Assembly (NCBI RefSeq): GCF_039548895.1
Contig: NZ_JBCLVG010000001.1
Length of the DNA: 64,000 nt
Reading direction: 5' to 3' (one strand)
Source: Orlajensenia stereocauli
GTDB lineage: Bacteria; Actinomycetota; Actinomycetes; Actinomycetales; Microbacteriaceae
The notes under the pieces were generated by a model, which was given only the letters and a program-made list of their open reading frames with translations, ran no database searches and was not told the origin of the DNA. Shown here piece by piece: positions 1 through 10,921 of the stretch (the first letter of the stretch is position 1; each line of letters opens with the position of its first letter). The position numbers and the translations under genes were made by a program.

Positions 1-2
1 GC

Positions 3-251
3 CGTGCGACGCACCACTCCGTCAGCACGTCGACAGGCGACTCCGTGAAGGCGCCCATGCAGGCGACGATCGTGAAGCTGGCCGTCGCCGAAGGCGATCA
101 GGTCGTCAAGGGAGACCTCATCATCGTGCTCGAGGCCATGAAGATGGAGCAGCCGTTGACGGCGCACAAGGACGGCCGCATCGAGAACCTGAACGCCGCC
201 GTCGGTTCGACGGTCGCGTCCGGCCACCTGTTGCTCAGCATCGCGGACTAG
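3..251 (+). CDS. Acyl-CoA carboxylase alpha subunit, C-terminal biotin-carrier end (partial)
   Basis: Only the last 82 codons are inside the window; the frame is open from base 3 and the true start lies upstream. The visible part is a biotinyl carrier domain. The sequence EAMKMEQ contains the lysine that receives biotin, and a second glycine-rich half (VGSTVASGHLLLSI) closes the flattened beta barrel. In Actinobacteria this domain usually ends a biotin carboxylase/BCCP fusion (AccA3/AccC type) that makes malonyl-CoA or methylmalonyl-CoA with a separate carboxyltransferase subunit. Whether the substrate is acetyl-, propionyl- or another acyl-CoA cannot be told from this piece. Confidence 0.9.
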   Translation, partial: RATHHSVSTSTGDSVKAPMQATIVKLAVAEGDQVVKGDLIIVLEAMKMEQPLTAHKDGRIENLNAAVGSTVASGHLLLSIAD

Positions 252-265
252 TTCCGGCATTCAGC

Positions 266-356
266 GCGCTTCGACCGCGGGATTCGTCCCGCCCTCAGCG
301 GACTGCGTCCCGACCCTCGCTCGCCGAGGGCCGAGCGAAGCGACCGCCCGAAGCGC
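266..356. repeat. Intergenic palindromic element, copy A
   Basis: This gap separates two converging genes. It holds GCGCTTCGACCGCGG and CTCAGCG on one side and CGAGCGAAGCGACCGCCCGA on the other. The same words recur, in either orientation, at 24470-24544, 31228-31310 and 33335-33443. The two halves are imperfect inverted repeats, so transcripts from both sides could fold into a long hairpin. A role as a bidirectional terminator is inferred from position. Confidence 0.6.
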
Positions 357-378
357 ATCGGCGGACCGCGATCTCTCC

Positions 379-1827
379 CTAGCTGTTGACGATGTGCATC
401 GCGCGTGCGGCATCCGAGATGGATCCCGACAGCGACGGGTACACGGGGAAGGCCTCGGAGACCTGGTCGACCGTGAGCCTGTGCACGACGGCGAGCGCCA
501 CCGGGAGGATGAGTTCGCTGGCCTTCGGCGCCACGATCACGCCGCCGATGACGGTGCCGGAGCCCGTGCGCGCGAAGATCTTCACGAAGCCCTCCTTGAT
601 GCCCATCATCTTGGCGCGGGGGTTCGTGGCGAGGGGCAGCTTGTAGATCTCGCCCTGCGCGATGCCGTCCTCGATCTGCTTCTGCGTCCACCCCACGGTG
701 GCGATCTCCGGCTGGGTGAAGATGTTCGAGGTGATGTTGCGTTCCTCGGGCGGGTTGACGATGTCGCCCATGGCGTGGAACACCGCGGTTCGCCCCTGCA
801 TCGAGGCGACGGAGGCGAGCGGTGTGAACGTGGTGCAGTCGCCGGCGGCGTAGATGTTCGGCACCGAGGTGCGCGCCACCCGGTTCACCCGGATGTGCCC
901 GCTCGGCGTCATCTGCACGCCGGCGGCCTCGAGGCCGATGCCCGCCGTGTTCGGGATCGAGCCGACGGCCATGAGGGCGTGCGAGCCCTCGACGACCCGG
1001 CCGTCGGACAACGTCGCCTTCACGCCCGTCGCCGTGCGCTCGACCTTGTCGGCGCGGGACTTGGAGAGCACCGTCATGCCGTTGCGGCGGAAGGCGTTCT
1101 CGAGCACGCGGGCGGCGTCGGCGTCCTCGCCCGGCAGCACCTGGTCGCGACTCGAGATGAGCGTGACCTCGCTGCCGAGGGCGCGGTAGGCCGAGGCGAA
1201 CTCGGCGCCGGTGACACCGGAGCCGACCACGATGAGGTGCTCCGGAACGCTCTTCAGGTTGTAGAGCTGCGTCCAGGTGAAGATCCGCTCGCCGTCGGGC
1301 ACGGCCGAGTCGAGGATGCGAGGGGTTGCTCCCACCGAGATGATGATGGTGTCGGCCTCGATGCGATCGAAGTCCGTGCCCTCGTCGCCGAGGGCCGTCG
1401 AGACGATGATGGCTCCGGCTCCGTCGAGGCGTCCCTCGCCCTGCACCAGGCGCACTCCGGCCTTCTCGAGGTTGGCGGTCATGTCCTCCGACTGCTGTCG
1501 GGCGAGCCGCAGCAGGCGCTTGTTGACGGCGGCCAGGTTGATGGCGACCTCGGGGCGGAGTGGCTTGCCGGACTCACCGCGAGCGTAGAACTGCACGCCG
1601 AGATCGGCGGCCTCCTTGATGGCGTTCGACGCCTCCGCCGTCGCGATGAGCGACTTCGACGGCACGACGTCGGTCAGCACGGCCGATCCGCCGACTCCCA
1701 TGCGCTCGACGAGGGTGACCTCGGCTCCCAGCTGGGCCGCAGCGAGGGCGGCGTCGTAACCGCCGGGCCCTCCACCGAGGATTGCGATCCGCTGGGTGGT
1801 CTCGAACTCGTGGGCCATGCCTTCCAT
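379..1827 (-). CDS. lpdA: LpdA-type NAD(P)H:quinone reductase (flavoprotein disulfide reductase family without redox cysteines)
   Basis: This 482-residue protein has the full pyridine nucleotide-disulfide oxidoreductase layout: an N-terminal FAD motif ILGGGPGGYDAAL near residues 16-28, an NAD(P)H motif VVGSGVTGAEF near 200-210, the second FAD motif AAGDCT near 328, and a dimerisation domain. The segment that holds the CxxxxC pair in lipoamide dehydrogenase reads GGSAVLTDVVPSKSL, with no cysteines. M. tuberculosis Rv3303c has the same lack and reduces quinones with NAD(P)H rather than lipoamide. Two ATG codons, at 1827 and 1818, are possible starts. The gene converges on the carboxylase and is divergent from punA. 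Confidence 0.88.
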   Translation of the reverse strand: MEGMAHEFETTQRIAILGGGPGGYDAALAAAQLGAEVTLVERMGVGGSAVLTDVVPSKSLIATAEASNAIKEAADLGVQFYARGESGKPLRPEVAINLAAVNKRLLRLARQQSEDMTANLEKAGVRLVQGEGRLDGAGAIIVSTALGDEGTDFDRIEADTIIISVGATPRILDSAVPDGERIFTWTQLYNLKSVPEHLIVVGSGVTGAEFASAYRALGSEVTLISSRDQVLPGEDADAARVLENAFRRNGMTVLSKSRADKVERTATGVKATLSDGRVVEGSHALMAVGSIPNTAGIGLEAAGVQMTPSGHIRVNRVARTSVPNIYAAGDCTTFTPLASVASMQGRTAVFHAMGDIVNPPEERNITSNIFTQPEIATVGWTQKQIEDGIAQGEIYKLPLATNPRAKMMGIKEGFVKIFARTGSGTVIGGVIVAPKASELILPVALAVVHRLTVDQVSEAFPVYPSLSGSISDAARAMHIVNS

Positions 1828-1963
1828 TCTCGCAGATGCACGAGAACCTCAAGATCCGCTGAGCGTTCGCGCGGATGAGCAGCGGATGCCGCCGCTTCCC
1901 CGCATCCTGAGTGACGGCATCCGCTCGCCGTCAACCGGGTGGGTCGCGCATGGGCACCGGCTC

Positions 1964-1975
1964 TAGAGTGGACGG
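1964..1975 (+). promoter_or_regulatory. Putative -10 box of a leaderless punA transcript
   Basis: TAGAGT (1964-1969) lies six bases before the punA ATG at 1976, and no separate ribosome binding site is present. This spacing puts transcription start at or next to the start codon. No convincing -35 box is visible. Confidence 0.4.
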
Positions 1976-2809
1976 ATGACGACTTCGACGACGAATCCCC
2001 TCGACGAGCCCGGAACCGACCCGTTCGAGGTCGCCAGGCAGGCCGCGGAGCAGATCGCAGAGCGCACAGGCGTCGAACGCCACGACATCGCCCTCACCCT
2101 CGGCAGCGGATGGGGAAAGGCCGCCGATCTCATCGGCGAGACCACGGCCGTGATCCCGGCGCACGAGATCAGCGGCTTCAGCAAGCCGGCCCTCGAGGGC
2201 CACGGCGGCATGCTGCGGTCGATCGCGCTGCCGAACGGCAAGCACGCCCTCGTGATCGGAGCGCGCACCCACTACTACGAGGGCCACGGAGTGCGCAGGG
2301 TCGTGCACAGCGTGCGCACAGCTGCGGCGACCGGCGCCTCCACGATGATCCTCACCAACGGTGCCGGCGGCATCCGCGAGCACTGGACGCCCGGCACACC
2401 CGTTCTGATCAGCGACCACATCAACCTGACGGCGGACTCGCCCCTCGAGGGCGCGACCTTCATCGACCTCACCGACCTCTACTCGCGACGCCTGCGCGAC
2501 CTCGCCCGCACGATCGACCCGGGTCTCGACGAGGGCGTGTACTGCCAGTTCCGCGGCCCGCACTACGAGACGCCGGCCGAGGTGCAGATGGCCAAGACCA
2601 TCGGCGGCCACATCGTGGGCATGTCGACCGCGCTCGAGGCCATCGCCGCCCGCCAGGCCGGCATGGAGATCCTCGGCATGAGCCTGATCACCAACCTCGC
2701 AGCAGGCATCCAGAAGACACCCCTCAGTCACGCCGAGGTCATCGAGGCCGGTCAGAACGCCGAGGCCGTCATCAGCGCCCTGCTCGCCCGCATCGCGAAC
2801 GCCCTGTGA
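1976..2809 (+). CDS. punA: Purine-nucleoside phosphorylase (trimeric type)
   Basis: This enzyme splits purine nucleosides with phosphate into free base and (deoxy)ribose 1-phosphate. The 277-residue sequence carries the trimeric PNP signatures in order: GSGWG phosphate loop (43-47), RTHYYEGH (97-104), TNGAGG (about 128-133), GPHYETP (194-200), the substrate-binding MSTALEAI (216-223), and the base-site ITNLAAG (about 238-244). The next gene, a phospho-sugar mutase, starts inside its stop codon (GTGA overlap at 2806-2809), so the two are translated together. The sugar phosphate made here is probably the substrate of that mutase. Confidence 0.93.
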   Translation: MTTSTTNPLDEPGTDPFEVARQAAEQIAERTGVERHDIALTLGSGWGKAADLIGETTAVIPAHEISGFSKPALEGHGGMLRSIALPNGKHALVIGARTHYYEGHGVRRVVHSVRTAAATGASTMILTNGAGGIREHWTPGTPVLISDHINLTADSPLEGATFIDLTDLYSRRLRDLARTIDPGLDEGVYCQFRGPHYETPAEVQMAKTIGGHIVGMSTALEAIAARQAGMEILGMSLITNLAAGIQKTPLSHAEVIEAGQNAEAVISALLARIANAL

Positions 2810-4512
2810 ACGACGCCATGACGACGGATGCCGCAGCCCACGTTCTCGACCAGGCCCGCGCCTGGCTCGCACAGGACCCCGACGCCGAGACCCGGGCCGA
2901 GCTTCGCACCCTGATCGACGAGGCGGAAGCCGGGTCGACGGATGCCGTCACCGAGCTCCATGCCCGCTTCGACGTGCGGCTCGCCTTCGGCACTGCCGGC
3001 CTCCGCGGCGAGATCGCCGCCGGTTCGAACCGCATGAACCGCGTACTGGTGTCGCAGGCCGCCGCCGGCCTCGCCCGCTTCCTGGTGAACCACGCGACCA
3101 TCGGAGAGGCGCCGAGCGTCGTCATCGGCTACGACGGCCGCAGGAACTCGCAGGTGTTCGCCACCGACACCGCCGAGATCATGGCCGGTGCCGGCATCCG
3201 GGCCATCCTGCTGCCCCGCCTGCTGCCCACGCCCGTGCTGGCCTACGCCGTGCGCCACCTCCACGCCGACGCCGGCGTCATGGTCACGGCCTCGCACAAC
3301 CCGCCGAACGACAACGGCTACAAGGTCTACCTCGGCGGCCGCGACAGGGGCTCGCAGATCGTCTCGCCCGCCGATGTCGAGATCGCCGAGGAGATCCTCC
3401 TGGTCGCTGCCGGCTCGAGTGTGCTCGAGTTGCCCCGCGCCGGGTTCGAGACCGCGGACGAGTCCGTCATCGACGCCTATGTCGACGCCACAGCGGCGAT
3501 CGCCCCAGCGCCCCGTGCCCAGGTGAACGTCGTCTACACGGCCATGCACGGTGTCGGCTGGGAGACCTTCGCCCGCGCTGTCTCGGCCGCCGGATTCGAC
3601 GAGCCGCATGTCGTGCGTGCGCAGATCGAACCAGACGCCGCCTTCCCGACGGTCGCATTCCCCAACCCCGAGGAGCCGGGCGCCATGGACCTGGCGACAG
3701 ACGAGGCCCGAGCACAGCAGGCGGAGCTCGTGATCGCCAACGATCCCGACGCCGACCGTCTCGCCATCGCGATCCCGGATGCCGCAGCCGACGGCGGGTA
3801 CCGGCGTCTCTCCGGCAACGAGGTCGGGCTGCTGCTCGGCTGGTGGGCCGCTGAACGCAATGCTGCCGGCCGTGCGCCCGGCGACGGCACCCTCGCCTGC
3901 TCGATCGTCTCCTCCCCCGGACTCGCCGCCATCGCCCGCCACTACGGCCTGCACTTCTCGAACACGCTCACCGGCTTCAAGTGGATCTCCCGTGCACCCG
4001 GCCTCGTGTTCGGCTTCGAGGAGGCACTCGGCTACCTCGTGAACCCCGACGACGTGCGCGACAAGGACGGCATCTCGGCAGCGGTCGCGTTCCTGTCGCT
4101 CGCGAGCGAGCTGAAGGCCGATGGTCGCACCGTCGCCGACCACCTCGCGGCATTCACCGAGACCTTCGGCGCCTTCGCCTCGTCGCAGATCTCCATCCGC
4201 GTGACGGATCTCGCGCGCATCGCCAGCACCATGCAGCGACTCCGCGACCAACCGCCATCGCAGATCGGCGGCATCCGTGTCGACCGGATCGAAGACCTGG
4301 CCGACGGCTTCGGCGGCCTGCCGCCGAGCGACGTGCTGCGCATCCAGTTGACGGACGGCTCGCGCATCATGGTGCGCCCGAGCGGCACCGAGCCGAAGCT
4401 CAAGGTCTACATCGACTCCTCGAGCGACGAGGGCGGCGTGGCCGAGCGCACGGCCACGGCCGCGGCATCGGTCGCCGCCCTCGATGCCGGCATGCGGGAG
4501 CTGGTCGGCTAG
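2806..4512 (+). CDS. pmmB: Alpha-D-phosphohexomutase family enzyme (PmmB/PGM2-like), probable phosphopentomutase
   Basis: A 568-residue phospho-sugar mutase. The phosphoserine loop TASHNPP puts the active Ser near residue 163, the metal site NDPDADR lies near 311-317, and the phosphate-binding RPSGTEPK near 523-530. The start is GTG 2806, overlapping the punA stop by 4 bp; ATG 2818 is an in-frame alternative. The family includes phosphomannomutases, phosphoglucomutases and human PGM2, which acts on pentose 1-phosphates. No DeoB-type phosphopentomutase is seen here, and coupling to PNP suggests conversion of (deoxy)ribose 1-phosphate to the 5-phosphate. That substrate choice is inference. Confidence 0.87.
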   Translation: MNDAMTTDAAAHVLDQARAWLAQDPDAETRAELRTLIDEAEAGSTDAVTELHARFDVRLAFGTAGLRGEIAAGSNRMNRVLVSQAAAGLARFLVNHATIGEAPSVVIGYDGRRNSQVFATDTAEIMAGAGIRAILLPRLLPTPVLAYAVRHLHADAGVMVTASHNPPNDNGYKVYLGGRDRGSQIVSPADVEIAEEILLVAAGSSVLELPRAGFETADESVIDAYVDATAAIAPAPRAQVNVVYTAMHGVGWETFARAVSAAGFDEPHVVRAQIEPDAAFPTVAFPNPEEPGAMDLATDEARAQQAELVIANDPDADRLAIAIPDAAADGGYRRLSGNEVGLLLGWWAAERNAAGRAPGDGTLACSIVSSPGLAAIARHYGLHFSNTLTGFKWISRAPGLVFGFEEALGYLVNPDDVRDKDGISAAVAFLSLASELKADGRTVADHLAAFTETFGAFASSQISIRVTDLARIASTMQRLRDQPPSQIGGIRVDRIEDLADGFGGLPPSDVLRIQLTDGSRIMVRPSGTEPKLKVYIDSSSDEGGVAERTATAAASVAALDAGMRELVG

Positions 4513-4522
4513 AGGGCGGCAG

Positions 4523-4795
4523 CTACCCGACCGCGATCTCGAGCTTCGTCGTGATCTCGTCGAGATCGAAGTAGTTGTCGATCACCACGATGTCGGCGTT
4601 GGTCGCGCCGATGTGCTTGACGAGCTCGGGTGAGGTGAGGATCACCTGGGCATCGGATGCGGCGACTCCGACGCTGGCGACGTCGGTCGCCGAGACCTGT
4701 GCCTCGACTCCAATCCGTTCGAGCGCACGTTCGGCATTGAGCTTGAGGATGGCGGAGGTGCCGATTCCGGCACCGCAGATGGCGACGATCTTCAT
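4523..4795 (-). CDS. PTS IIB component, ascorbate/galactitol-like
   Basis: A 90-residue single-domain EIIB protein. The N-terminal beta strand and P-loop MKIVAICGAGIGTSA carry the phospho-accepting cysteine at residue 7, as in UlaB/SgaB-type IIB proteins. Its ATG overlaps the stop of the upstream IIA gene by 4 bp, so the two are coupled. It is the last gene of the nucleoside gene set. No membrane IIC component lies beside it or elsewhere in the window, so its sugar, if any, is unknown; a regulatory role or a distant IIC are both possible. Confidence 0.85.
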   Translation of the reverse strand: MKIVAICGAGIGTSAILKLNAERALERIGVEAQVSATDVASVGVAASDAQVILTSPELVKHIGATNADIVVIDNYFDLDEITTKLEIAVG

Positions 4796-5235
4796 GGTGT
4801 GTACCCCAGCAGTCTCCGGACGGTCTCGTCGTCGCCGGCGGCGGCCAGCGCGGGGATGACCGCGCCGTCGTTGAAGACGTTCGCCAGCGTCGCGACGGCC
4901 CCGACGTGCTCGTCCGTGGTGGTCACCGCGAGCCCGATGATGACGCTCACGGGGTCGTTGTGCGGGTGCCCGAAGCGCACGGGCTCGGCGAGGGTGACGA
5001 CGGCCAGACCATCGGTCATCACGTCGCTGCCCGGTCGGGCATGGGCGAGGGCGAAGCCCGGCGCGATGACGACGTAGGCGCCGAACTCCTCGATGACGCC
5101 GATCATGCGCTCGGTGTAGGCATCCGTCGTCGCCCCGGAGTCACGGAGCGCAGCGCCGCAGATGCGCACGGCGTCCTGCCAGTCCGTCGCGGCGGCACCG
5201 AGCCTGATGGCACTCTCTTGCAGTGGGGGCAGCAC
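4792..5235 (-). CDS. PTS IIA component (mannitol/fructose/ascorbate-type EIIA)
   Basis: A 147-residue EIIA protein. The motif APGFALAHARP places the phosphorylated histidine at about residue 65, the usual site in EIIA-Man/Fru/Ula-like domains. The start is GTG 5235, preceded by AGAAGG seven bases upstream. It accepts phosphate from HPr and should pass it to the adjacent IIB. It lies 41 bp after add and looks cotranscribed with the nucleoside catabolic genes. Ascorbate operons normally include ulaA (IIC), which is absent here. Confidence 0.85.
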   Translation of the reverse strand: MLPPLQESAIRLGAAATDWQDAVRICGAALRDSGATTDAYTERMIGVIEEFGAYVVIAPGFALAHARPGSDVMTDGLAVVTLAEPVRFGHPHNDPVSVIIGLAVTTTDEHVGAVATLANVFNDGAVIPALAAAGDDETVRRLLGYTP

Positions 5236-5276
5236 GGTGGGGCCTTCTGTCGTTCGGGGACTGCGGAGGTCGCGGG

Positions 5277-6401
5277 TCAGGCCGCGTCGAATCCCGCACT
5301 GATCTGCTCGATGAGCTCGTCGCGGTCCTCGAGGGGGAGGAACGCGGCGGAGGCGGCATTGAGCTGGAAGACCTCGAAGTCGTCGAGGTCGTAGGAGAAT
5401 GCATCCGCCAGCAGCGCGAGTTCGCGGCTGATGGTGGTGCTGCTCATGAGGCGGTTGTCGGTGTTGACGGTCACCCGGAAGTCGAGCTGGTAGAGCAGGT
5501 CGAACGGGTGGTCGACGAGCTCGTCGCCCCAGACCGCGATGGCGCCGGTCTGCAGGTTGGAGGACGGCGACAGCTCGAGGGCGATCTCACGGTCGCGCAC
5601 CCACTGGGCGACGGGGCCGAGGGTCACGTAGGTGTTGTCGTCGTCCTCGCGCTCGATCGAGATGTCCTCGGCGAGACGCACGCCGTGGCCGAGGCGCAGC
5701 GCTCGTCCGTCGAAGAGCGCCCCGCGGATGCTGTCGATGCCGTCGGCTTCGCCGGCGTGCACGGTGACGGGCAGGAACTCCTTGGCGAGGTAATCGAAGG
5801 CGCTGAGGTGGTTGCGGGCCGGGAAGCCCAGCTCCGCCCCGGCGATGTCGAACCCGGCGACTCCGCGGTCGCGGTGGCGCACGGCCAGCTCGGCGATCTC
5901 GAGGCCGCGGTTCGCGTGGCGCATGGCCGTGACGAGCTGTCCGATGCGGATGCCGTTGCCCGTGCCCGAGGCCACGTCGTCGATGCCTGCCTCGATGCCG
6001 GCCTGCACGGCTTCGACGGCCTGATCGAGGGTGAGGCCGCGAGCGAGGTGCTGCTCGGGAGCCCAGCGGATCTCGCCGTAGATGACGCCGTCGGCAGCCA
6101 GGTCCTGCACGAACTCGCGAGCGACCCTCTCGAGGCCCTCAGTGGTCTGCATGACGGCAGTCGTGACGTCGAATGTCTTGAGGTACTCCACGAGGGACCC
6201 GGAGTCGGCCTGGTCGGCGAACCAGGTCGCCAGCGCCGCGGAATCGGTCTCGGGCACGTCGAGGCCGATGGCATCGGCCAGTTCGATGATCGTCTGAGGG
6301 CGCAGTCCGCCGTCGAGGTGGTCGTGCAGGGAGACCTTGGGCAGCGAGTTGATGCTCGTGCCACCGCCAGGCAACAGGTAGTCCGTCGGAATCGTGTTCA
6401 C
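5277..6401 (-). CDS. add: Adenosine deaminase
   Basis: A 374-residue zinc hydrolase converting adenosine and deoxyadenosine to (deoxy)inosine, which the PNP at 1976 can then cleave. Metal and catalytic motifs are SLHDHLDG (His26 and His28), VHAGE (about 214-218, proton-shuttling Glu), RLGHG (about 235-239) and TVNTDNR (about 310-316). The last is usually TDDP in ADA; the first Asp (zinc ligand) is kept but the second position is Asn, a variant I recall from mycobacterial homologues. The gene is 111 bp downstream of deoA in the same orientation. Confidence 0.9.
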   Translation of the reverse strand: MNTIPTDYLLPGGGTSINSLPKVSLHDHLDGGLRPQTIIELADAIGLDVPETDSAALATWFADQADSGSLVEYLKTFDVTTAVMQTTEGLERVAREFVQDLAADGVIYGEIRWAPEQHLARGLTLDQAVEAVQAGIEAGIDDVASGTGNGIRIGQLVTAMRHANRGLEIAELAVRHRDRGVAGFDIAGAELGFPARNHLSAFDYLAKEFLPVTVHAGEADGIDSIRGALFDGRALRLGHGVRLAEDISIEREDDDNTYVTLGPVAQWVRDREIALELSPSSNLQTGAIAVWGDELVDHPFDLLYQLDFRVTVNTDNRLMSSTTISRELALLADAFSYDLDDFEVFQLNAASAAFLPLEDRDELIEQISAGFDAA

Positions 6402-6512
6402 GTCCTCAAATCTACCGGTGCGACCGGGCAGCCGTGGGCGCTGATTTGTTGCGCGTCGGCCGGGTCCGCTTCGACAGCGCGCTGCGCGGGCCTCAGCGAG
6501 CGGGAGAGCGCC

Positions 6513-7811
<1,299 letters not shown>

Positions 7812-7911
7812 GGGGTCCTTCTTTCAGTTGCGTGGAATCGCTGCTGCACACCCTGCCGTGATGCTCGGCATCAGGTCGGTCGTCGGCGTGCGGCTCCCGT
7901 CGGAGGGGCTC

Positions 7912-8334
7912 TCAGCCCCGGTACTCGGCGAGCTGGCGCGGGCCGAAGGCATCCGGCAGCACCTCGTCGATGGTGCGGATGCCCGAGACGGTCTCGAGCA
8001 GCATGCCCTCGGTGGAGTGCTCGTAGAGCAGCTGGCGGCAGCGGCCGCATGGCATGAGGGTGTCGCCGTTGCCGTCGACGCAGGCGAAGGCGACGAGCCT
8101 GCCGCCGCCCGACATGAACAGGCCGGAGACCAGGGTGCACTCGGCGCACAGCGTGACACCGTATGAGGCGTTCTCCACGTTGCAGCCCGACACGATGCGG
8201 CCGTCGTCGACGAGGGCGGCGGCGCCGACGGGGAACTCCGAGTAGGGCACGTAGGCCTTGCCCATGGCCTCGATCGCGGCGGTGCGCAGGGCTGCCCAGT
8301 CGATCTCGGGAACGGATGCTGTTGGCTCGGTCAT
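7912..8334 (-). CDS. cdd: Cytidine deaminase
   Basis: A 140-residue homotetrameric-type zinc deaminase converting (deoxy)cytidine to (deoxy)uridine. The zinc and catalytic residues are plain: CAE at 63-65 (Cys63 ligand, Glu65 proton shuttle) and PCGRC at 95-99 (Cys96, Cys99). The substrate motif is FPVGAA (34-39). The ATG at 8334 overlaps the stop codon of the upstream permease gene by 4 bp (ATGA). This direct coupling of transporter and enzyme supports nucleosides as the ABC substrate. Confidence 0.93.
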   Translation of the reverse strand: MTEPTASVPEIDWAALRTAAIEAMGKAYVPYSEFPVGAAALVDDGRIVSGCNVENASYGVTLCAECTLVSGLFMSGGGRLVAFACVDGNGDTLMPCGRCRQLLYEHSTEGMLLETVSGIRTIDEVLPDAFGPRQLAEYRG

Positions 8335-9625
8335 GATTTCACGTATGGCTTTCCTGATGCCGCCGGCGGTCTCACTTTTCCGACGAGGCCGGCCACGGCG
8401 AAGATCGTGACGACGTACGGAAGCATGAGCATGAACTCGCTCGGAACCGGCGATCCGATCACGCTGAGGGTGTTCTGCAGGTTCGACGCGAAGCCGAACA
8501 GCAGGGCGGCGAGTGTGGCCTTGATGGGGTCCCACTGGCCGAAGATCACGGCGGCGAGGGCGATGTAGCCGGCTCCGGCCGTCATCTCCTTGTTGAAGGC
8601 GATGCCGGTTCCGATGGTGAAGAACGTTCCGCCGAGGCCGGCGATGGCACCGGCCAGCGCGACGTTCCAGAACCGGGTCTTGTTGACCTTGATGCCGACG
8701 GTGTCTGCGGCCTGGGGGTGCTCGCCCACGGCGCGGAGGCGGAGGCCCCACTTGGTGTGGAACAGCCCGACGTACACGGCCGCGACGGCCACGTACATGA
8801 TGTAGACGATGATCGTCTGCTTGAACAGCACCGGTCCGATGATCGGGATGTCGCCGAGCAGCGGGATCGGCAGGCGCTCGAAGCGCGGCGGGGCGTTCAG
8901 CACGGCGGCGTTCGGCACCAGCACCTGCGAGTAGAAGAAGCTGGTGAGGCCGACGACGAGCACGTTGAGCACGACACCGACGATGACCTGGTCGACGAGG
9001 TACCTGATCGCGAACACGGCGAGCACCATGGCCACCAGCACACCGGCGACCATCGCTGCGATGACTCCCAGCCAGAGGTTACCGGTGACCGACGCCACGA
9101 CAGCGGCAGTGAAGGCTCCGGCGAGGAGCTGGCTCTCGATGGCGATGTTGACGACGCCGACGCGCTCACCGATGACACCGGCCAGGGAGCCGTAGATGAG
9201 GGGAACCGCGAGGCTGAGCGAGCCGAACAGCAGCCCGATCATCGGCAGCGATGAACCGGTGGCGGCCCAGGTGAGGAAGCCGAACATGAACAGCACGGCG
9301 AAGATCACGATGAGCCAGAGCGGGACCCTTCTCTGCGCGCGCACCATGGCGGCACTCACGATGGTCACCACGGCGAGGAGGATGGCGACGACCCACACGG
9401 TGGGAGCCGATGGCACGACGACCTCGGGGAGCTGGATGGCATCCGCCGGGCTCGACAGCCTGAACGTGGTGTCACCGGGACGGGCGCCGAAGATGGCCAG
9501 CGCGAACATGGCCAGGGTGAAGACGAGGAACGCGACCGGCGCCTTCCAGCTGGTGATGACTGTCTTGGCGAGCACGACGACCGGAGCCGGCATCGGTGCT
9601 GGTGCGGTGTTCTCGGTGGTGGTGC

Positions 9626-9629
<4 letters not shown>
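8331..9629 (-). CDS. Nucleoside ABC transporter permease (second subunit)
   Basis: A 432-residue inner-membrane protein with about ten hydrophobic segments, of the BPD_transp_2 type used by BMP/CUT2 importers (NupQ, YufQ). The start is GTG 9629: GGAGG lies about nine bases upstream and the codon overlaps the preceding permease stop by 4 bp; the frame is open further upstream but that is the other permease. Residues 1-25 are a Pro/Ala/Thr-rich cytoplasmic tail. The core contains YGSLAGVIGERVGVVNIAIE, the conserved coupling region of this family. Confidence 0.88.

Positions 9630-10917
<1,288 letters not shown>

Positions 10918-10921
<4 letters not shown>

Noticed and set aside
394..1878. A 494-codon plus-strand frame opposite lpdA
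   Set aside because: It is a shadow of lpdA, with low-complexity Arg/His/Asp composition and no ribosome site.
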